From NCBI RefSeq assembly GCF_028767185.1, contig NZ_JARACK010000001.1:520755-584754 (forward strand): 64,000 bases of DNA. Direction: 5' to 3'. Under the pieces are notes generated by a model that worked only from the letters and a program-made list of their open reading frames with translations, did no database searches and was not told where the DNA came from. This document shows positions 9,024 to 17,368 of the stretch, in pieces (positions within the stretch are counted from its first letter, which is position 1; each line of letters opens with the position of its first letter). Origin of the DNA: Mangrovimonas aestuarii. GTDB lineage: Bacteria > Bacteroidota > Bacteroidia > Flavobacteriales > Flavobacteriaceae. The translations under genes were made by a program, and so were the position numbers.

Positions 9024-10475
9024 ATGAAAATAAAATTAATATCTATGGTGCTTGCAGTTGTAAGCACCATTAGTTTTTATGGACAATCCCCAGCTGCTCT
9101 AACTTTCAAAAACGATAAATTTTCCAGAGCCCTCACTAAATCATCCCTCACACTTAGCAATCAATCCAATAACGACTTGGTGATTCTGATAGTAGAAAAC
9201 AAAGATTTGTTTGCCTATTTATTCAACGGTGATTTTTCTGAAAAGCACTATTTCCAAACGAACCAAATAAAAAAGAAATACTCCACCTTATTGGGGTATA
9301 AGGTTGATGGCGACGTTTACCATTTGCTGTATTCAAATACTATTAAAACAAAGTTTGCTGTTTTTACGGTGGATTTTAAATCTAAAAAAGTCAACACTAA
9401 AGAACTTGAACATAAATTTTATGAGGACCTATACTTGGAAACAGTCACCATAAAAAACATTCCTTATATTCTTAGTGCAGATGAAAAGAATAATTTAACC
9501 ATATCAACACTTGACTCATCGTTGGAAATCGCCCCAATAAAAACATTTGAACTAGGTCAAGACAAAAACATTAAATTACTGAGAAACCTTCTTGAATCGA
9601 GTTTATTCTTTAGAAGCTATAAAGGGATGGACACCATGAAGTCCAACATATATAAAATAGACAACAGGACACCTACGCCTATCGAAATAGCTTCAATGCC
9701 CAATAAAATTTACAGTATTAATGAAAAGATATATTTAACATTTGAAGAAGTAGACTCTTCAACGCTGGTTATTGAAATCAACTTAGAAAAATCATCAACT
9801 AACACCTTTTTAATAGAATACCCAAAACAGGAATCTGAATCTTTTGAAAAATTCAATTCTTTCCTTACTGATACCGCACTTTTTCAAATAGCAAGTTCAA
9901 AAGAAAAAATGGAAGTAAACGTTAAAGATCTACAAGGAAATACCCTAAAAAATTTCAAATACAGCTCCATAAAAGAAATAGAAGATAAAAGCTCTCCGTA
10001 TATTATCTCAGATCCAGATTTAAGTTTATTTCATAGTCAACGTGAACTTAAAGACTCAGAGAAATTTTTAAAGAAAGTTTCATATGGAAACAATGCTATT
10101 TCTTGTCTTACTTTAGGTGATATTTATCATTTTACAATAGGTGGTTCATATAGATTTAAGCAGGCAAATGGAGGATTGGCACAAACAGCTTTTATGGGAG
10201 ATTACAACGAACAAGCACCTATTATTTCTTTTAACCCTACCACCACTTCTTTTTACTCATACAACAACACTGTTTCTACATACTTTAACTTATCCTTAGA
10301 CAAAAACTTTGAGCCAATTAGACTCACTTCCAAATCTACCATATATGAAAACCTGCTTTCCCATAAGAAAGGGATAAAATATTTCACAGCTGAAAATTTG
10401 TTTTTCCACAACAACAAACTCTATTATGGAAAAATCGATTTGAAAAACAGAGAATATTCTTTAAACGCTCTTTAA
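9024..10475 (+). CDS. Secreted protein of unknown function
   Basis: 483 aa with a signal peptide (about residues 1-20, MKIKLISMVLAVVSTISFYG). I recognise no catalytic motif or named domain. The mature chain alternates short beta-like segments (for example LIVENKDLFAYLF, YHLLYSNTIKTKFAVFTVDF, TLVIEINLEKS) in the manner of a beta-propeller or repeat sensor, but that is inference. It starts 18 bp after metG and ends 12 bp before tex, so it could be co-transcribed with either neighbour. Confidence 0.7.
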   Translation: MKIKLISMVLAVVSTISFYGQSPAALTFKNDKFSRALTKSSLTLSNQSNNDLVILIVENKDLFAYLFNGDFSEKHYFQTNQIKKKYSTLLGYKVDGDVYHLLYSNTIKTKFAVFTVDFKSKKVNTKELEHKFYEDLYLETVTIKNIPYILSADEKNNLTISTLDSSLEIAPIKTFELGQDKNIKLLRNLLESSLFFRSYKGMDTMKSNIYKIDNRTPTPIEIASMPNKIYSINEKIYLTFEEVDSSTLVIEINLEKSSTNTFLIEYPKQESESFEKFNSFLTDTALFQIASSKEKMEVNVKDLQGNTLKNFKYSSIKEIEDKSSPYIISDPDLSLFHSQRELKDSEKFLKKVSYGNNAISCLTLGDIYHFTIGGSYRFKQANGGLAQTAFMGDYNEQAPIISFNPTTTSFYSYNNTVSTYFNLSLDKNFEPIRLTSKSTIYENLLSHKKGIKYFTAENLFFHNNKLYYGKIDLKNREYSLNAL

Positions 10476-10487
10476 AAATCAATAACC

Positions 10488-12614
10488 ATGTTTCAACTTC
10501 TACAATATGTCTGCTCCAAAGCCAAACTTCCAGAACAAAGTGTAAAAAACACCATCACACTTTTGGAAGAAGCCTCTACCATCCCATTTATTGCTCGTTA
10601 CCGAAAGGAAAGAACAGGAAATCTAGATGAAGTGCAGATTGGTGACATCGTAAAATATAAAGATCAATTTGAGAGCATTCAAAAGCGAAAAGATAGCATC
10701 TTAAAGTCTATTGAAGAACAGGAAGCTCTAACCACTGAACTGAAAGACAAAATTGAAGCCTGTTGGGACGAAATTGAATTAGAGGACCTTTACCTACCCT
10801 ATAAAAAGAAGCGCAAAACCAAAGCAGAAACGGCCAGACAAAATGGACTTGAGCCTTTGGCTAAAATTATAATGAGCCAAAAGAGCAATGATGTTGAATC
10901 TGTAGCTACTCGTTATACCTCAGATGTTGTTGCTTCAGAAAAAGATGCTTTGGAAGGTGCTCGCCATATTATTGCTGAATGGATCAACGAACGAACTGAT
11001 ATCCGTAACCAAATCCGATATCAACTAGAACGTTTTGCTATCATTTCAACCAAAGTCGTTAAAACAAAAAAAGACGAGGAAGCTTCACAGAAATATCGTG
11101 ATTACTTCGAATGGAACGAACCATTAAACCGCTGTCCTTCCCATAGATTACTGGCTATCCTAAGAGCAGAACAAGAAGGTATAATCCGTGTGAAAATTGA
11201 AATTGACGACGATCGTGCTTTGGATAAAATAGAGAGTCGTTTAATCAGATCCAACAATGCTTGCTCAAAACAGATAGAATTAGCTATAAGCGATGCCTAC
11301 AAACGCTTGCTATTGCCTTCACTTTCGAATGAGGCCATGCAAAACGCCAAAGCCAAAGCCGACGAATTGGCAATTAACGTGTTTGCAAAAAACCTAAAAC
11401 AATTGTTGTTAGGGTCACCATTGGGAGAAAAACGCATTTTGGCCATCGACCCAGGATATCGAACGGGCTGTAAAATAGTTTGCTTAAATGCACAAGGCGA
11501 TTTGGAACACAACGAAACTATCTATCCTCATGCTCCAAAAAACGACTCAAAGGGTGCTATTAAAAAAATTAGCACATTAACAGAAGCTTACAACATAGAA
11601 GCCATTGCCATTGGAAATGGTACAGCTTCAAGGGAAACCGAACAGTTGGTAAGGCGCATCCGTTTTAAAAACGACATTCAAGTATTTGTTGTTAGCGAGG
11701 CTGGAGCTTCAATTTACTCGGCCTCCAAAATTGCCAGAGAGGAATTCCCTAATTACGATGTTACGGTACGGGGCGCTGTATCTATTGGACGCCGTTTAGC
11801 CGACCCCCTAGCCGAATTGGTCAAAATTGACCCTAAGTCTATTGGCGTTGGACAATACCAACACGATGTTGATCAAGGCAAACTTAAAACCAGCCTGGAT
11901 ACTGTTGTAGAAAGCTGCGTAAATGCCGTTGGCGTAAACGTTAATACTGCAAGTAAGTCATTGCTACAATACGTTTCTGGAATTGGAGAAAAACTGGCCG
12001 AAAACATTGTAATCTACCGTAATGAAAATGGCGCTTTCCAGTCTAGAGCTGCCATTAAAAACGTACCAAGATTAGGTGGTAAAGCCTATGAACAAGCAGC
12101 AGGCTTCCTTAGAATAAAAGGCGCTGAAAATCCATTGGACGACTCGGCAGTTCACCCAGAGAGCTATCATTTGGTTGAACAGATTGCTAAGGATGAAAAC
12201 AAAAGCATAGCAGAACTTATTGGCAACAAAACACTTCTAAACAGTATTGAGCTAAAAAACTATTGTAGCGATACAGTTGGACTACCTACACTAGAAGACA
12301 TTGTAAAGGAACTTGAAAAACCAGGATTGGATATAAGGGAACAAGCCAAGGTATTTACCTTTAACCAAAACATTAAAACCATAAACGATGTACAAGCAGG
12401 ACAACTGCTTCCCGGTATTGTAAACAACATTACCAATTTTGGATGTTTTGTGGATATAGGAATCAAAGAAAGTGGATTAATTCACATTTCAAATCTTTCC
12501 GACAGTTATGTATCTGATGTAAGCGAGCATGTACACCTACATCAACAAGTTATCGTAAAAGTTCTAGAAGTAGATTTGGAGCGTAGACGCATACAGTTAA
12601 AACTTCACAAATAA
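10488..12614 (+). CDS. tex: Tex-family RNA-binding transcriptional accessory protein
   Basis: 708 aa cytosolic nucleic-acid-binding protein related to eukaryotic Spt6. Domains in order: N-terminal helical Tex domain, YqgF/RNase H-like domain (about 315-450, LAIDPGYRTGCKIV, then VRGAVSIGRRLADPLAELVKI), helix-hairpin-helix region (VNTASKSLLQYVSGIGEKLAENIV), and a C-terminal S1 domain (about 637-705, LLPGIVNNITNFGCFVDIG, GLIHISNLSD). This is the family's full architecture but somewhat shorter than the about 770 aa proteobacterial members. The strong hairpin downstream points the other way (T-run on the minus strand), so its own terminator is not obvious. Confidence 0.96.
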   Translation: MFQLLQYVCSKAKLPEQSVKNTITLLEEASTIPFIARYRKERTGNLDEVQIGDIVKYKDQFESIQKRKDSILKSIEEQEALTTELKDKIEACWDEIELEDLYLPYKKKRKTKAETARQNGLEPLAKIIMSQKSNDVESVATRYTSDVVASEKDALEGARHIIAEWINERTDIRNQIRYQLERFAIISTKVVKTKKDEEASQKYRDYFEWNEPLNRCPSHRLLAILRAEQEGIIRVKIEIDDDRALDKIESRLIRSNNACSKQIELAISDAYKRLLLPSLSNEAMQNAKAKADELAINVFAKNLKQLLLGSPLGEKRILAIDPGYRTGCKIVCLNAQGDLEHNETIYPHAPKNDSKGAIKKISTLTEAYNIEAIAIGNGTASRETEQLVRRIRFKNDIQVFVVSEAGASIYSASKIAREEFPNYDVTVRGAVSIGRRLADPLAELVKIDPKSIGVGQYQHDVDQGKLKTSLDTVVESCVNAVGVNVNTASKSLLQYVSGIGEKLAENIVIYRNENGAFQSRAAIKNVPRLGGKAYEQAAGFLRIKGAENPLDDSAVHPESYHLVEQIAKDENKSIAELIGNKTLLNSIELKNYCSDTVGLPTLEDIVKELEKPGLDIREQAKVFTFNQNIKTINDVQAGQLLPGIVNNITNFGCFVDIGIKESGLIHISNLSDSYVSDVSEHVHLHQQVIVKVLEVDLERRRIQLKLHK

Positions 12615-12654
12615 TACAGGTTTTATTTGAATGCACTTTAAATAAAGGCTTCAC

Positions 12655-12689
12655 AAAAAAATAAGCCGGCAACCTAGTTGCCGGCTTAT
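12655..12689 (-). terminator. Intrinsic terminator oriented against tex
   Basis: Perfect 13-bp stem ATAAGCCGGCAAC / GTTGCCGGCTTAT with a 3-base loop at 12661-12689. A run of seven T occurs only on the minus strand (12661-12655); on the plus strand the stem is followed by ataacta, so it mainly serves leftward transcripts. Confidence 0.8.
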
Positions 12690-12735
12690 AACTAACCTTA
12701 CTCCTTTTTAAAAAACCAACTCTTTTGAAAAAAGG
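12655..12735 (-). ncRNA. Candidate small RNA between tex and the mobile element
   Basis: A TACTTTTG box on the minus strand (12747-12740) is followed about 50 nt later by a perfect 13-bp hairpin with seven T residues on that strand. This would yield an RNA of about 80 nt. No ATG-started reading frame lies within it. Direct signs are only the box, the hairpin and an upstream palindrome; transcription is inferred. Confidence 0.35.
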
Positions 12736-12739
12736 ACTG

Positions 12740-12792
12740 CAAAAGTACAACTTTACCACTAACCTACACCACAAAACTGTAATATTACAGTT
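12740..12792 (-). promoter_or_regulatory. Leftward promoter box with an adjacent perfect palindrome
   Basis: TACTTTTG (minus strand, 12747-12740) fits the -7 consensus. Directly upstream lies an 18-bp perfect palindrome AACTGTAATATTACAGTT at 12775-12792, next to a TTTTG that could serve as the -33 element, although the 24-base spacing is slightly long. A second inverted repeat, CCTAATG / CATTAGG, lies at 12801-12819. The arrangement resembles an operator beside a promoter. Confidence 0.4.
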
Positions 12793-12831
12793 AGTTTTAA
12801 CCTAATGTTAACCATTAGGGCATATAAAACG

Positions 12832-12861
12832 AAAAGCCCAGTTAAAAATAACTAGGCTTTT
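12832..12861 (-). terminator. Displaced host terminator of the CAT-anticodon tRNA gene
   Basis: Stem AAAAGCCCAGTTA / TAACTAGGCTTTT with one mismatch and a 4-base loop, directly outside the left attachment repeat. On the minus strand it follows the displaced tRNA 3' end at the spacing expected for the tRNA's original terminator, which the insertion pushed about 6.8 kb away. The same layout is seen at the intact tRNA (19627-19661). Confidence 0.65.
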
Positions 12862-12868
12862 AAAATTT

Positions 12869-12886
12869 GTGGTCCCACCTGGACTC
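12869..12886. repeat. Left attachment site (displaced tRNA 3' end)
   Basis: GTGGTCCCACCTGGACTC repeats the acceptor/T-arm end of the tRNA at 19674-19691 with a single mismatch at 12883 (A for G). No other part of a tRNA is present here, as expected for the fragment displaced by integration. Confidence 0.75.
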
Positions 12887-13000
12887 CAATACATCTAACT
12901 GTATTTTACTCTATTTTATTGATATTACTGAGATTAACCGTTATTTTAAAGCAGACTCAAAGTTAAGCTAAAATGCTAAAGATTAAATGAAATTAAAATT

Positions 13001-13024
13001 ATTCGTCCCCTGATTCGTCCCCTA
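13001..13024. repeat. Tandem CGTCCCCT repeat near the left end (arm-type site?)
   Basis: Two direct copies of ATTCGTCCCCT (ATTCGTCCCCTGATTCGTCC, continuing CCTA). The same double repeat in the same orientation occurs at 19597-19620. Their paired position just inside both ends of the element suggests recombinase or accessory-factor binding sites. Confidence 0.6.
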
Positions 13025-13067
13025 GATATCTTTTATATATTTACGGTATTACTTTAAACCGTACTAA

Positions 13068-14150
13068 TTGAAACCAATTTACCTATTAATTTTAGCAATA
13101 TGCTTTTCTTCTTGTAAAGATGACATTTCAAATAAAAGATACCGAAATGAAAACTATGTTTTTTATAAAGAGGATGGTAAGCAAGGAGAATGGAGAAAAA
13201 TAAATCCTAACTTAAAACTTGTTCTTCCCAAGTCACATTCCACTTATTTTTTCCCCAATGGAAGTCGACACTCTGAACTAGAAGTTTTAGACACCTTTCC
13301 CAATAGAATAATCAAATACTTTGACAAAACAGGTCGACTAACCTACATCACCAGATATAAAAATGACACCATATTCAAAGAGACTTTCGAAAATGGCTAC
13401 CATAAAGAGTACCACTCTAACTACGGAAATCTTTCATGCGAAGGCTTAATTGAAAATGGTATGCAACAAGGAATATGGAAGTATTATAGGGAAAATGGCA
13501 AAACTTTAGAAAACATTATAGAATTCAAAAATGATACAATTAATGGGATTCAAGAAGATTATTGGGAAAATGGAAATTTAAAAGTCGCTATGCAAATAAC
13601 TATGGGGAATTTTAATGGGAAAAACACTCATTATTACAAAAGCGGACAAATTAAAGAAATTGACTTTATGAAAAATGATATGTTCAATGGAAAGACAACA
13701 ACATATCACCTCAATGGCAGATTAAGGTCCGAATTATATTATTGGAATGACAAACCTATAGACACAGCTAAATTTTATTATGAGTCAGGAAAACTAAAAG
13801 ACATTAGAATCTCTAACCTAGATACTACTACCCTTAAATCCTCTGGCAATATTATAAGTTTCTATGAAAGTGGAGCTCTCAAGGAAACTTTTGACACTAA
13901 AAATGAAATTGCTGATGGGGAAGTCAAAATATATTATGAGAATGGAAATCTATCTCAGCACTATTTTGTCAAACAAGCCTCCAAAGAAGGTAATGGAAAA
14001 ACATATTTCGAAAATGGTCAATTGCAATATGCAATGACATTTAAAGACGATTTAATTCAAGGAACAATGAAGCAATTTGACGAATCCGGAAAATTAATTA
14101 AAACCTATTCAGTCAAAAATGGAAAAGCAACTGATTCCATTATTCATTAA
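13068..14150 (+). CDS. MORN-repeat (YwqK-like) lipoprotein
   Basis: 360 aa from a TTG start at 13068, which gives a short lipoprotein signal (MKPIYLLILAICFSSC, C16). The mature protein is about ten degenerate repeats of 22-26 residues with the pattern Y-x-E/S-N/S-G-x-L-K (YRENGKTLE, YWENGNLKV, YYKSGQIKE, YHLNGRLRS, YYENGNLSQ, YFENGQLQY). These are the MORN_2 repeats of the family loosely named YwqK antitoxin. No partner toxin is visible, so the antitoxin label should not be taken literally. It is the leftmost gene of the mobile element, 14 bp before the recombinase, and probably shares its transcript. Role unknown; surface cargo is possible. Confidence 0.75.
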   Translation: MKPIYLLILAICFSSCKDDISNKRYRNENYVFYKEDGKQGEWRKINPNLKLVLPKSHSTYFFPNGSRHSELEVLDTFPNRIIKYFDKTGRLTYITRYKNDTIFKETFENGYHKEYHSNYGNLSCEGLIENGMQQGIWKYYRENGKTLENIIEFKNDTINGIQEDYWENGNLKVAMQITMGNFNGKNTHYYKSGQIKEIDFMKNDMFNGKTTTYHLNGRLRSELYYWNDKPIDTAKFYYESGKLKDIRISNLDTTTLKSSGNIISFYESGALKETFDTKNEIADGEVKIYYENGNLSQHYFVKQASKEGNGKTYFENGQLQYAMTFKDDLIQGTMKQFDESGKLIKTYSVKNGKATDSIIH

Positions 14151-14164
14151 TAAATTCTTTCAAA

Positions 14165-15394
14165 ATGTCTAAAGCCAAGTTCATATTAAAAGAGCCAAAT
14201 TCTAAAGAAGAAACATTGGTTTACCTAGTTTATAATTACCAATACAAAAGGTTTAAATATTCCACAAGGGAGAAAATCAACCCAAAGTTTTGGAACGGAA
14301 ATGAACAGCGAGCAAAAAAATCGAAACAGTTTCCTGAATACCCTGAATTCAACTCTCGACTTGATAAAATTGAATATGGCATAAATACAGCATTCAGGAA
14401 ATTATTGAATGATGGCATTCAACCGAACAACACCAATTTAAAAGAAGCTTTAGAGGATGAAATTTCAGACTCTATTGTAAAACCTAATAAAACTAATTTC
14501 TTAGGGTTCGTGGAAAAGTTCATTGAAGAAAGTAAACTCAACAAGAAACTAGGGACAATAAAAGTTTACAACACCACATTCAAATATCTTAAAGAATACT
14601 CATCAAGAAATAGAATTGATTTTGACACAATAGACTTGGAGTTTTACAATAACTATACGCATTACTTATCGAACGAAAACAACCTATCAGCAAATACAGT
14701 TGGTAAGCACATAAAAACAATCAAAACATTCCTTAACGAAGCAACGGATCGTGGAATAAATAACAACCTTGAATTCAAAAAGAAAAAGTTCAAAACAATT
14801 AGAGAAGAATCGGACTCTATTTATTTAAGCATTGAAGAACTTAAAAAAATTGAAAAACTCGATTTATCTGCAATCCCTAGATTAGAGAGGGTTAGAGACT
14901 TGTTCTTAATAGGTTGCTACACTGGCTTAAGGTTTTCCGACTTTACCCAAATAAACCCTTCTAACATCAACAACCAAAAGTCTATAATTCAAGTTAGAAC
15001 TCAAAAAACTGGGCAAAGAGTAACAATTCCAATGCACAAAACTGTTAAGGCTACATTGGACAAATACAACAATCGACTTCCTAAATCTTATGTTAATCAA
15101 ACGATGAACAAATACCTAAAGGAAATTGCCTCTCTTGCTGGAATTAAAGAAGAAGTCGAAACAACAATATCAAGAGCCGGTGAAATTGAGAGAACTACTT
15201 TACCAAAATACAAACTTGTTTCAACTCATACAGCTAGAAGAAGCTTTGCTACAAACACCTATTTAGCTAATGTCCCTCCAATTGCAATAATGAAAATAAC
15301 GGGACACAAAACAGAACGTTCTTTTATGCAGTACATAAGGATAACCCAAGAAGAAAACGCAGACCAATTATTGAATCATAGTTTTTTTAGATAA
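14165..15394 (+). CDS. Tyrosine site-specific recombinase (integrase)
   Basis: 409 aa, the normal length of Bacteroidota integrases of this type. N-terminal arm-binding domain (about 1-90), SAM-like core-binding domain (about 110-200) and catalytic domain (215-405). All catalytic positions are visible: R256 in YTGLRFSDF, K281 in TQKTGQRVTIP, H355-x-x-R358 in STHTARRSF, H381 in ITGHKTERS, and nucleophile Y390 in FMQYIRI. It should catalyse integration into and excision from the tRNA 3' end that bounds the element. It follows the lipoprotein gene by 14 bp and is followed by tandem repeats and a terminator. An intact protein suggests the element may still move. Confidence 0.95.
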   Translation: MSKAKFILKEPNSKEETLVYLVYNYQYKRFKYSTREKINPKFWNGNEQRAKKSKQFPEYPEFNSRLDKIEYGINTAFRKLLNDGIQPNNTNLKEALEDEISDSIVKPNKTNFLGFVEKFIEESKLNKKLGTIKVYNTTFKYLKEYSSRNRIDFDTIDLEFYNNYTHYLSNENNLSANTVGKHIKTIKTFLNEATDRGINNNLEFKKKKFKTIREESDSIYLSIEELKKIEKLDLSAIPRLERVRDLFLIGCYTGLRFSDFTQINPSNINNQKSIIQVRTQKTGQRVTIPMHKTVKATLDKYNNRLPKSYVNQTMNKYLKEIASLAGIKEEVETTISRAGEIERTTLPKYKLVSTHTARRSFATNTYLANVPPIAIMKITGHKTERSFMQYIRITQEENADQLLNHSFFR

Positions 15395-15440
15395 CGTATT
15401 AATTCACCTTCCTTAACTTATTAACCAATACTTCAAAAAC

Positions 15441-15470
15441 CCTAAAAAGCGCTAAAAAGCGCTAAAAAGG
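15441..15470. repeat. Three tandem 10-bp iteron-like repeats
   Basis: Three consecutive copies of (C/G)CTAAAAAG(C/G) downstream of the integrase and before the HTH gene. They could be binding sites for the element's HTH protein or Rep. No function is proven. Confidence 0.5.
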
Positions 15471-15481
15471 GTCGAAAAAGA

Positions 15482-15506
15482 GCACTTTTGGAAAAGTGCA
15501 TTTTTT
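15482..15506 (+). terminator. Terminator after the integrase
   Basis: Perfect inverted repeat GCACTTTTGGAAAAGTGC followed by A and six T. It separates the integrase transcript from the HTH/rep module. Confidence 0.75.
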
Positions 15507-15553
15507 AAAAAGCTTCATTTGCACCATAGTTAAACAATTAAATAAAGTTAATT

Positions 15554-15859
15554 ATGGCAAAATTCATGTTACACACTATTGAACTCTCCGATATTAAAAA
15601 AGTTATCGAAGAAGTTCTAGAACAAAAACTAAAAGGGGTTCAAACTCCAACAACTCAAAAAAAGGAATACACCCTCCTCTCTCGAAAAGATACAGCAAAA
15701 CTACTTTGTGTATCACTTCCAACACTACACGACTGGACAAAAACAGGAATAATTAAAGCTCACAGGATTGGCTCTAGAGTACTTTACAAAGAGTACGAAA
15801 TCTTAGAATCATTAAAACAGATACAAACCCTAAACAAAGAAAGGAGGTTGCCATGCTAA
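15554..15859 (+). CDS. Excisionase-like helix-turn-helix protein
   Basis: 101 aa. Residues about 38-90 match the HTH_17/excisionase (MerR-like winged helix) pattern: YTLLSRKDTAKLLCVSLPTL, then HDWTKTGIIKAHRIGSRVLY. The N-terminal about 35 residues form an amphipathic helix that may dimerise. Such proteins sit in tyrosine-recombinase elements, where they bend DNA for excision or regulate the replication module. It overlaps the next small gene by 7 bp, so the two are translated from one transcript. Confidence 0.85.
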   Translation: MAKFMLHTIELSDIKKVIEEVLEQKLKGVQTPTTQKKEYTLLSRKDTAKLLCVSLPTLHDWTKTGIIKAHRIGSRVLYKEYEILESLKQIQTLNKERRLPC

Positions 15860-16068
15860 AAAAGAAAAACGACTACTCGGTTATCGTCTTTTTTGAAGAC
15901 TCTCCTAAACCTAAAAAGTGGGCTTACGTCCATAAACTAAACGGGTTCTCCTTATTCCTAAAAAAGAATCATCCCACTTGGGAATATATGAACGTTTACA
16001 ACAGAAGAGAGGGAACTTTTATGAAACAGTTCCGTAAGAGCGACTTTATCCCTCCTTTCATTCAATAG
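15853..16068 (+). CDS. Small protein of unknown function in the mobile element
   Basis: 71 aa, basic and aromatic-rich (KKWAYVHKLNGFSLFLKK, NHPTWEYMNVYNRREGTFMK). Its start overlaps the excisionase-like gene and is preceded by AAGGAGGT four bases before ATG, a clear Shine-Dalgarno, which is uncommon in Bacteroidota and supports this start. No family recognised. The position between the HTH protein and Rep suggests a part in replication or its control. Confidence 0.6.
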   Translation: MLKKKNDYSVIVFFEDSPKPKKWAYVHKLNGFSLFLKKNHPTWEYMNVYNRREGTFMKQFRKSDFIPPFIQ

Positions 16069-16081
16069 TTTCTTTTTTTTA

Positions 16082-16121
16082 ACCTTTAAAAACCTAAAGA
16101 CCTTTAATAATAACCTTTTAA
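16082..16121. repeat. ACCTTTAA repeats upstream of rep
   Basis: Two copies of ACCTTTAA (16082, 16100) plus ACCTTTTAA (16113), with a partial ACCTAAAG between them, in a very AT-rich stretch 30-70 bp before the Rep start. This is a reasonable place for an origin or Rep operator. It is suggestive only. Confidence 0.4.
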
Positions 16122-16152
16122 TGGTATTTATTAATGTGCAACGATTCAGATT

Positions 16153-16989
16153 ATGATTGTTAAAAACACATATGGCACAAGCGTAGCTTTTTCTACTAGA
16201 ATGTATGGTAAAATTCCAAGCAGAGAATTCACAGGGTCTGCATTAGACAGAAAAAAGCAAGAGCCATCGAAAAAATCAAAAGCAAAAAAAAAGGAATGTA
16301 AAGACAAGGTACGAAAGGAACGCTCCTTGTCTAGGCGGTCAAAGCAAAAGATTCGCAAAAAGATTACCTGTTTTGCTAGATGCTATAAAAGATTAAGCTT
16401 CGTTACACTTACTTTTTTAAACAAGGTAAACGATGAAGAAGCAGTTAATCTATTGAGAAAATTTGTTGACAATGCTAAAAAGAGAAGTGAGGATTTCCAG
16501 TACGTCTGGGTTGCCGAAAGACAAACCAAAAACGATGAATTCAAGGGAAATGTACATTTCCATATGATAACCAATAAATATTGGAAAATTGAAAAGTGGT
16601 GGAATTATTGGATTGATTTACAAATCAAAAACGGCATAAAACCACGTAACGAAAATTTCAAACCCTCTTCTGCTTTTGACGTAAAACAATTAAACTCAAA
16701 TAACATTAGGTCTATTGCATCCTACGTTACTAAGTACGTAACCAAAAACAACGCAAAGTTCAGATGCCAAGTTTGGAACTGCTCTAAGAGAGTTTCCCAG
16801 CTTTACACAGACTTTTACACTACATCAGAGTTTACAGACCAATTCAAGCGCCTAGATGCAGTCTTGAAAGAGTTTGAGGTAAAAGATAACAATCGTCCAT
16901 TCCTAAACATTAAAATGATTGACTTAAACCGAACCACTTTAAAACTATACAATAGACTTGACAAAAAAAATTCAGCAATTCAAAACTAA
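16153..16989 (+). CDS. HUH-family replication initiation protein
   Basis: 278 aa. The rolling-circle initiator motifs occur in order: motif 1 SFVTLTF (82-88), the metal-binding HUH motif as H135-F-H137 in GNVHFHMI, and a catalytic-tyrosine motif 191-198 (YVTKYVTK, with Y191/Y195 and K194/K198). The first 80 residues are strongly basic (KKQEPSKKSKAKKKECKDK), as expected for DNA contact. The layout is like replication initiators of small plasmids, inoviruses and microviruses. It nicks one strand at an origin and stays linked to the 5' end. It is too short for a conjugative relaxase-helicase. No phage structural genes accompany it. Its next gene begins 5 bp after the stop. Confidence 0.8.
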   Translation: MIVKNTYGTSVAFSTRMYGKIPSREFTGSALDRKKQEPSKKSKAKKKECKDKVRKERSLSRRSKQKIRKKITCFARCYKRLSFVTLTFLNKVNDEEAVNLLRKFVDNAKKRSEDFQYVWVAERQTKNDEFKGNVHFHMITNKYWKIEKWWNYWIDLQIKNGIKPRNENFKPSSAFDVKQLNSNNIRSIASYVTKYVTKNNAKFRCQVWNCSKRVSQLYTDFYTTSEFTDQFKRLDAVLKEFEVKDNNRPFLNIKMIDLNRTTLKLYNRLDKKNSAIQN

Positions 16990-16993
16990 CATT

Positions 16994-17368
16994 ATGAGAA
17001 AAACGAAATCTAGTAAAACCTCAAATTCCTACCATAATTTTCTAATTGACCATAAATTGGCAGACGAGCTTTATACTGTTTTTGATAGAAAAAAAATCAT
17101 TCAAAACTGTAAGGACTTAGAAACTTCTCTACCAACAACAAATGAATATTTTAAAATTTCTATTGGAGAAAAACTTTCCTTTGTTTCCATCAGGGAGAAT
17201 AACGGTCAAGTATTACAATTCTTATTTTCCAATCAGTTTAATGTTTACGAATTACTCAGGATTCCCGACCATATACTATTGGAAAAACACAAAGCATTAA
17301 TTTTTGAAGCTTATGGAATTAGAAGTTGTAATTCAATTGAAGACCTGACATGTCTATTTTATGATTGA
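16994..17368 (+). CDS. Unknown protein downstream of rep
   Basis: 124 aa from the ATG at 16994, 5 bp past the Rep stop. An in-frame ATG at 16958 would overlap rep by 32 bp and is less likely. No signal peptide, membrane segment or known motif. The chain looks globular and mixed alpha/beta (FKISIGEKLSFVSIRENN, FNVYELLRIPDHILL). It ends convergently with the HNH gene, overlapping it by 15 bp. It is probably part of the element's replication transcript. Confidence 0.6.
   Translation: MRKTKSSKTSNSYHNFLIDHKLADELYTVFDRKKIIQNCKDLETSLPTTNEYFKISIGEKLSFVSIRENNGQVLQFLFSNQFNVYELLRIPDHILLEKHKALIFEAYGIRSCNSIEDLTCLFYD

Noticed and set aside
13068..14150. Calling the MORN-repeat lipoprotein a real antitoxin
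   Set aside because: It carries an export signal and has no toxin partner; the family name is historical.
16958..16993. Longer N-terminus for the gene downstream of rep
   Set aside because: It would overlap rep by 32 bp, while the ATG at 16994 sits 5 bp after the rep stop.
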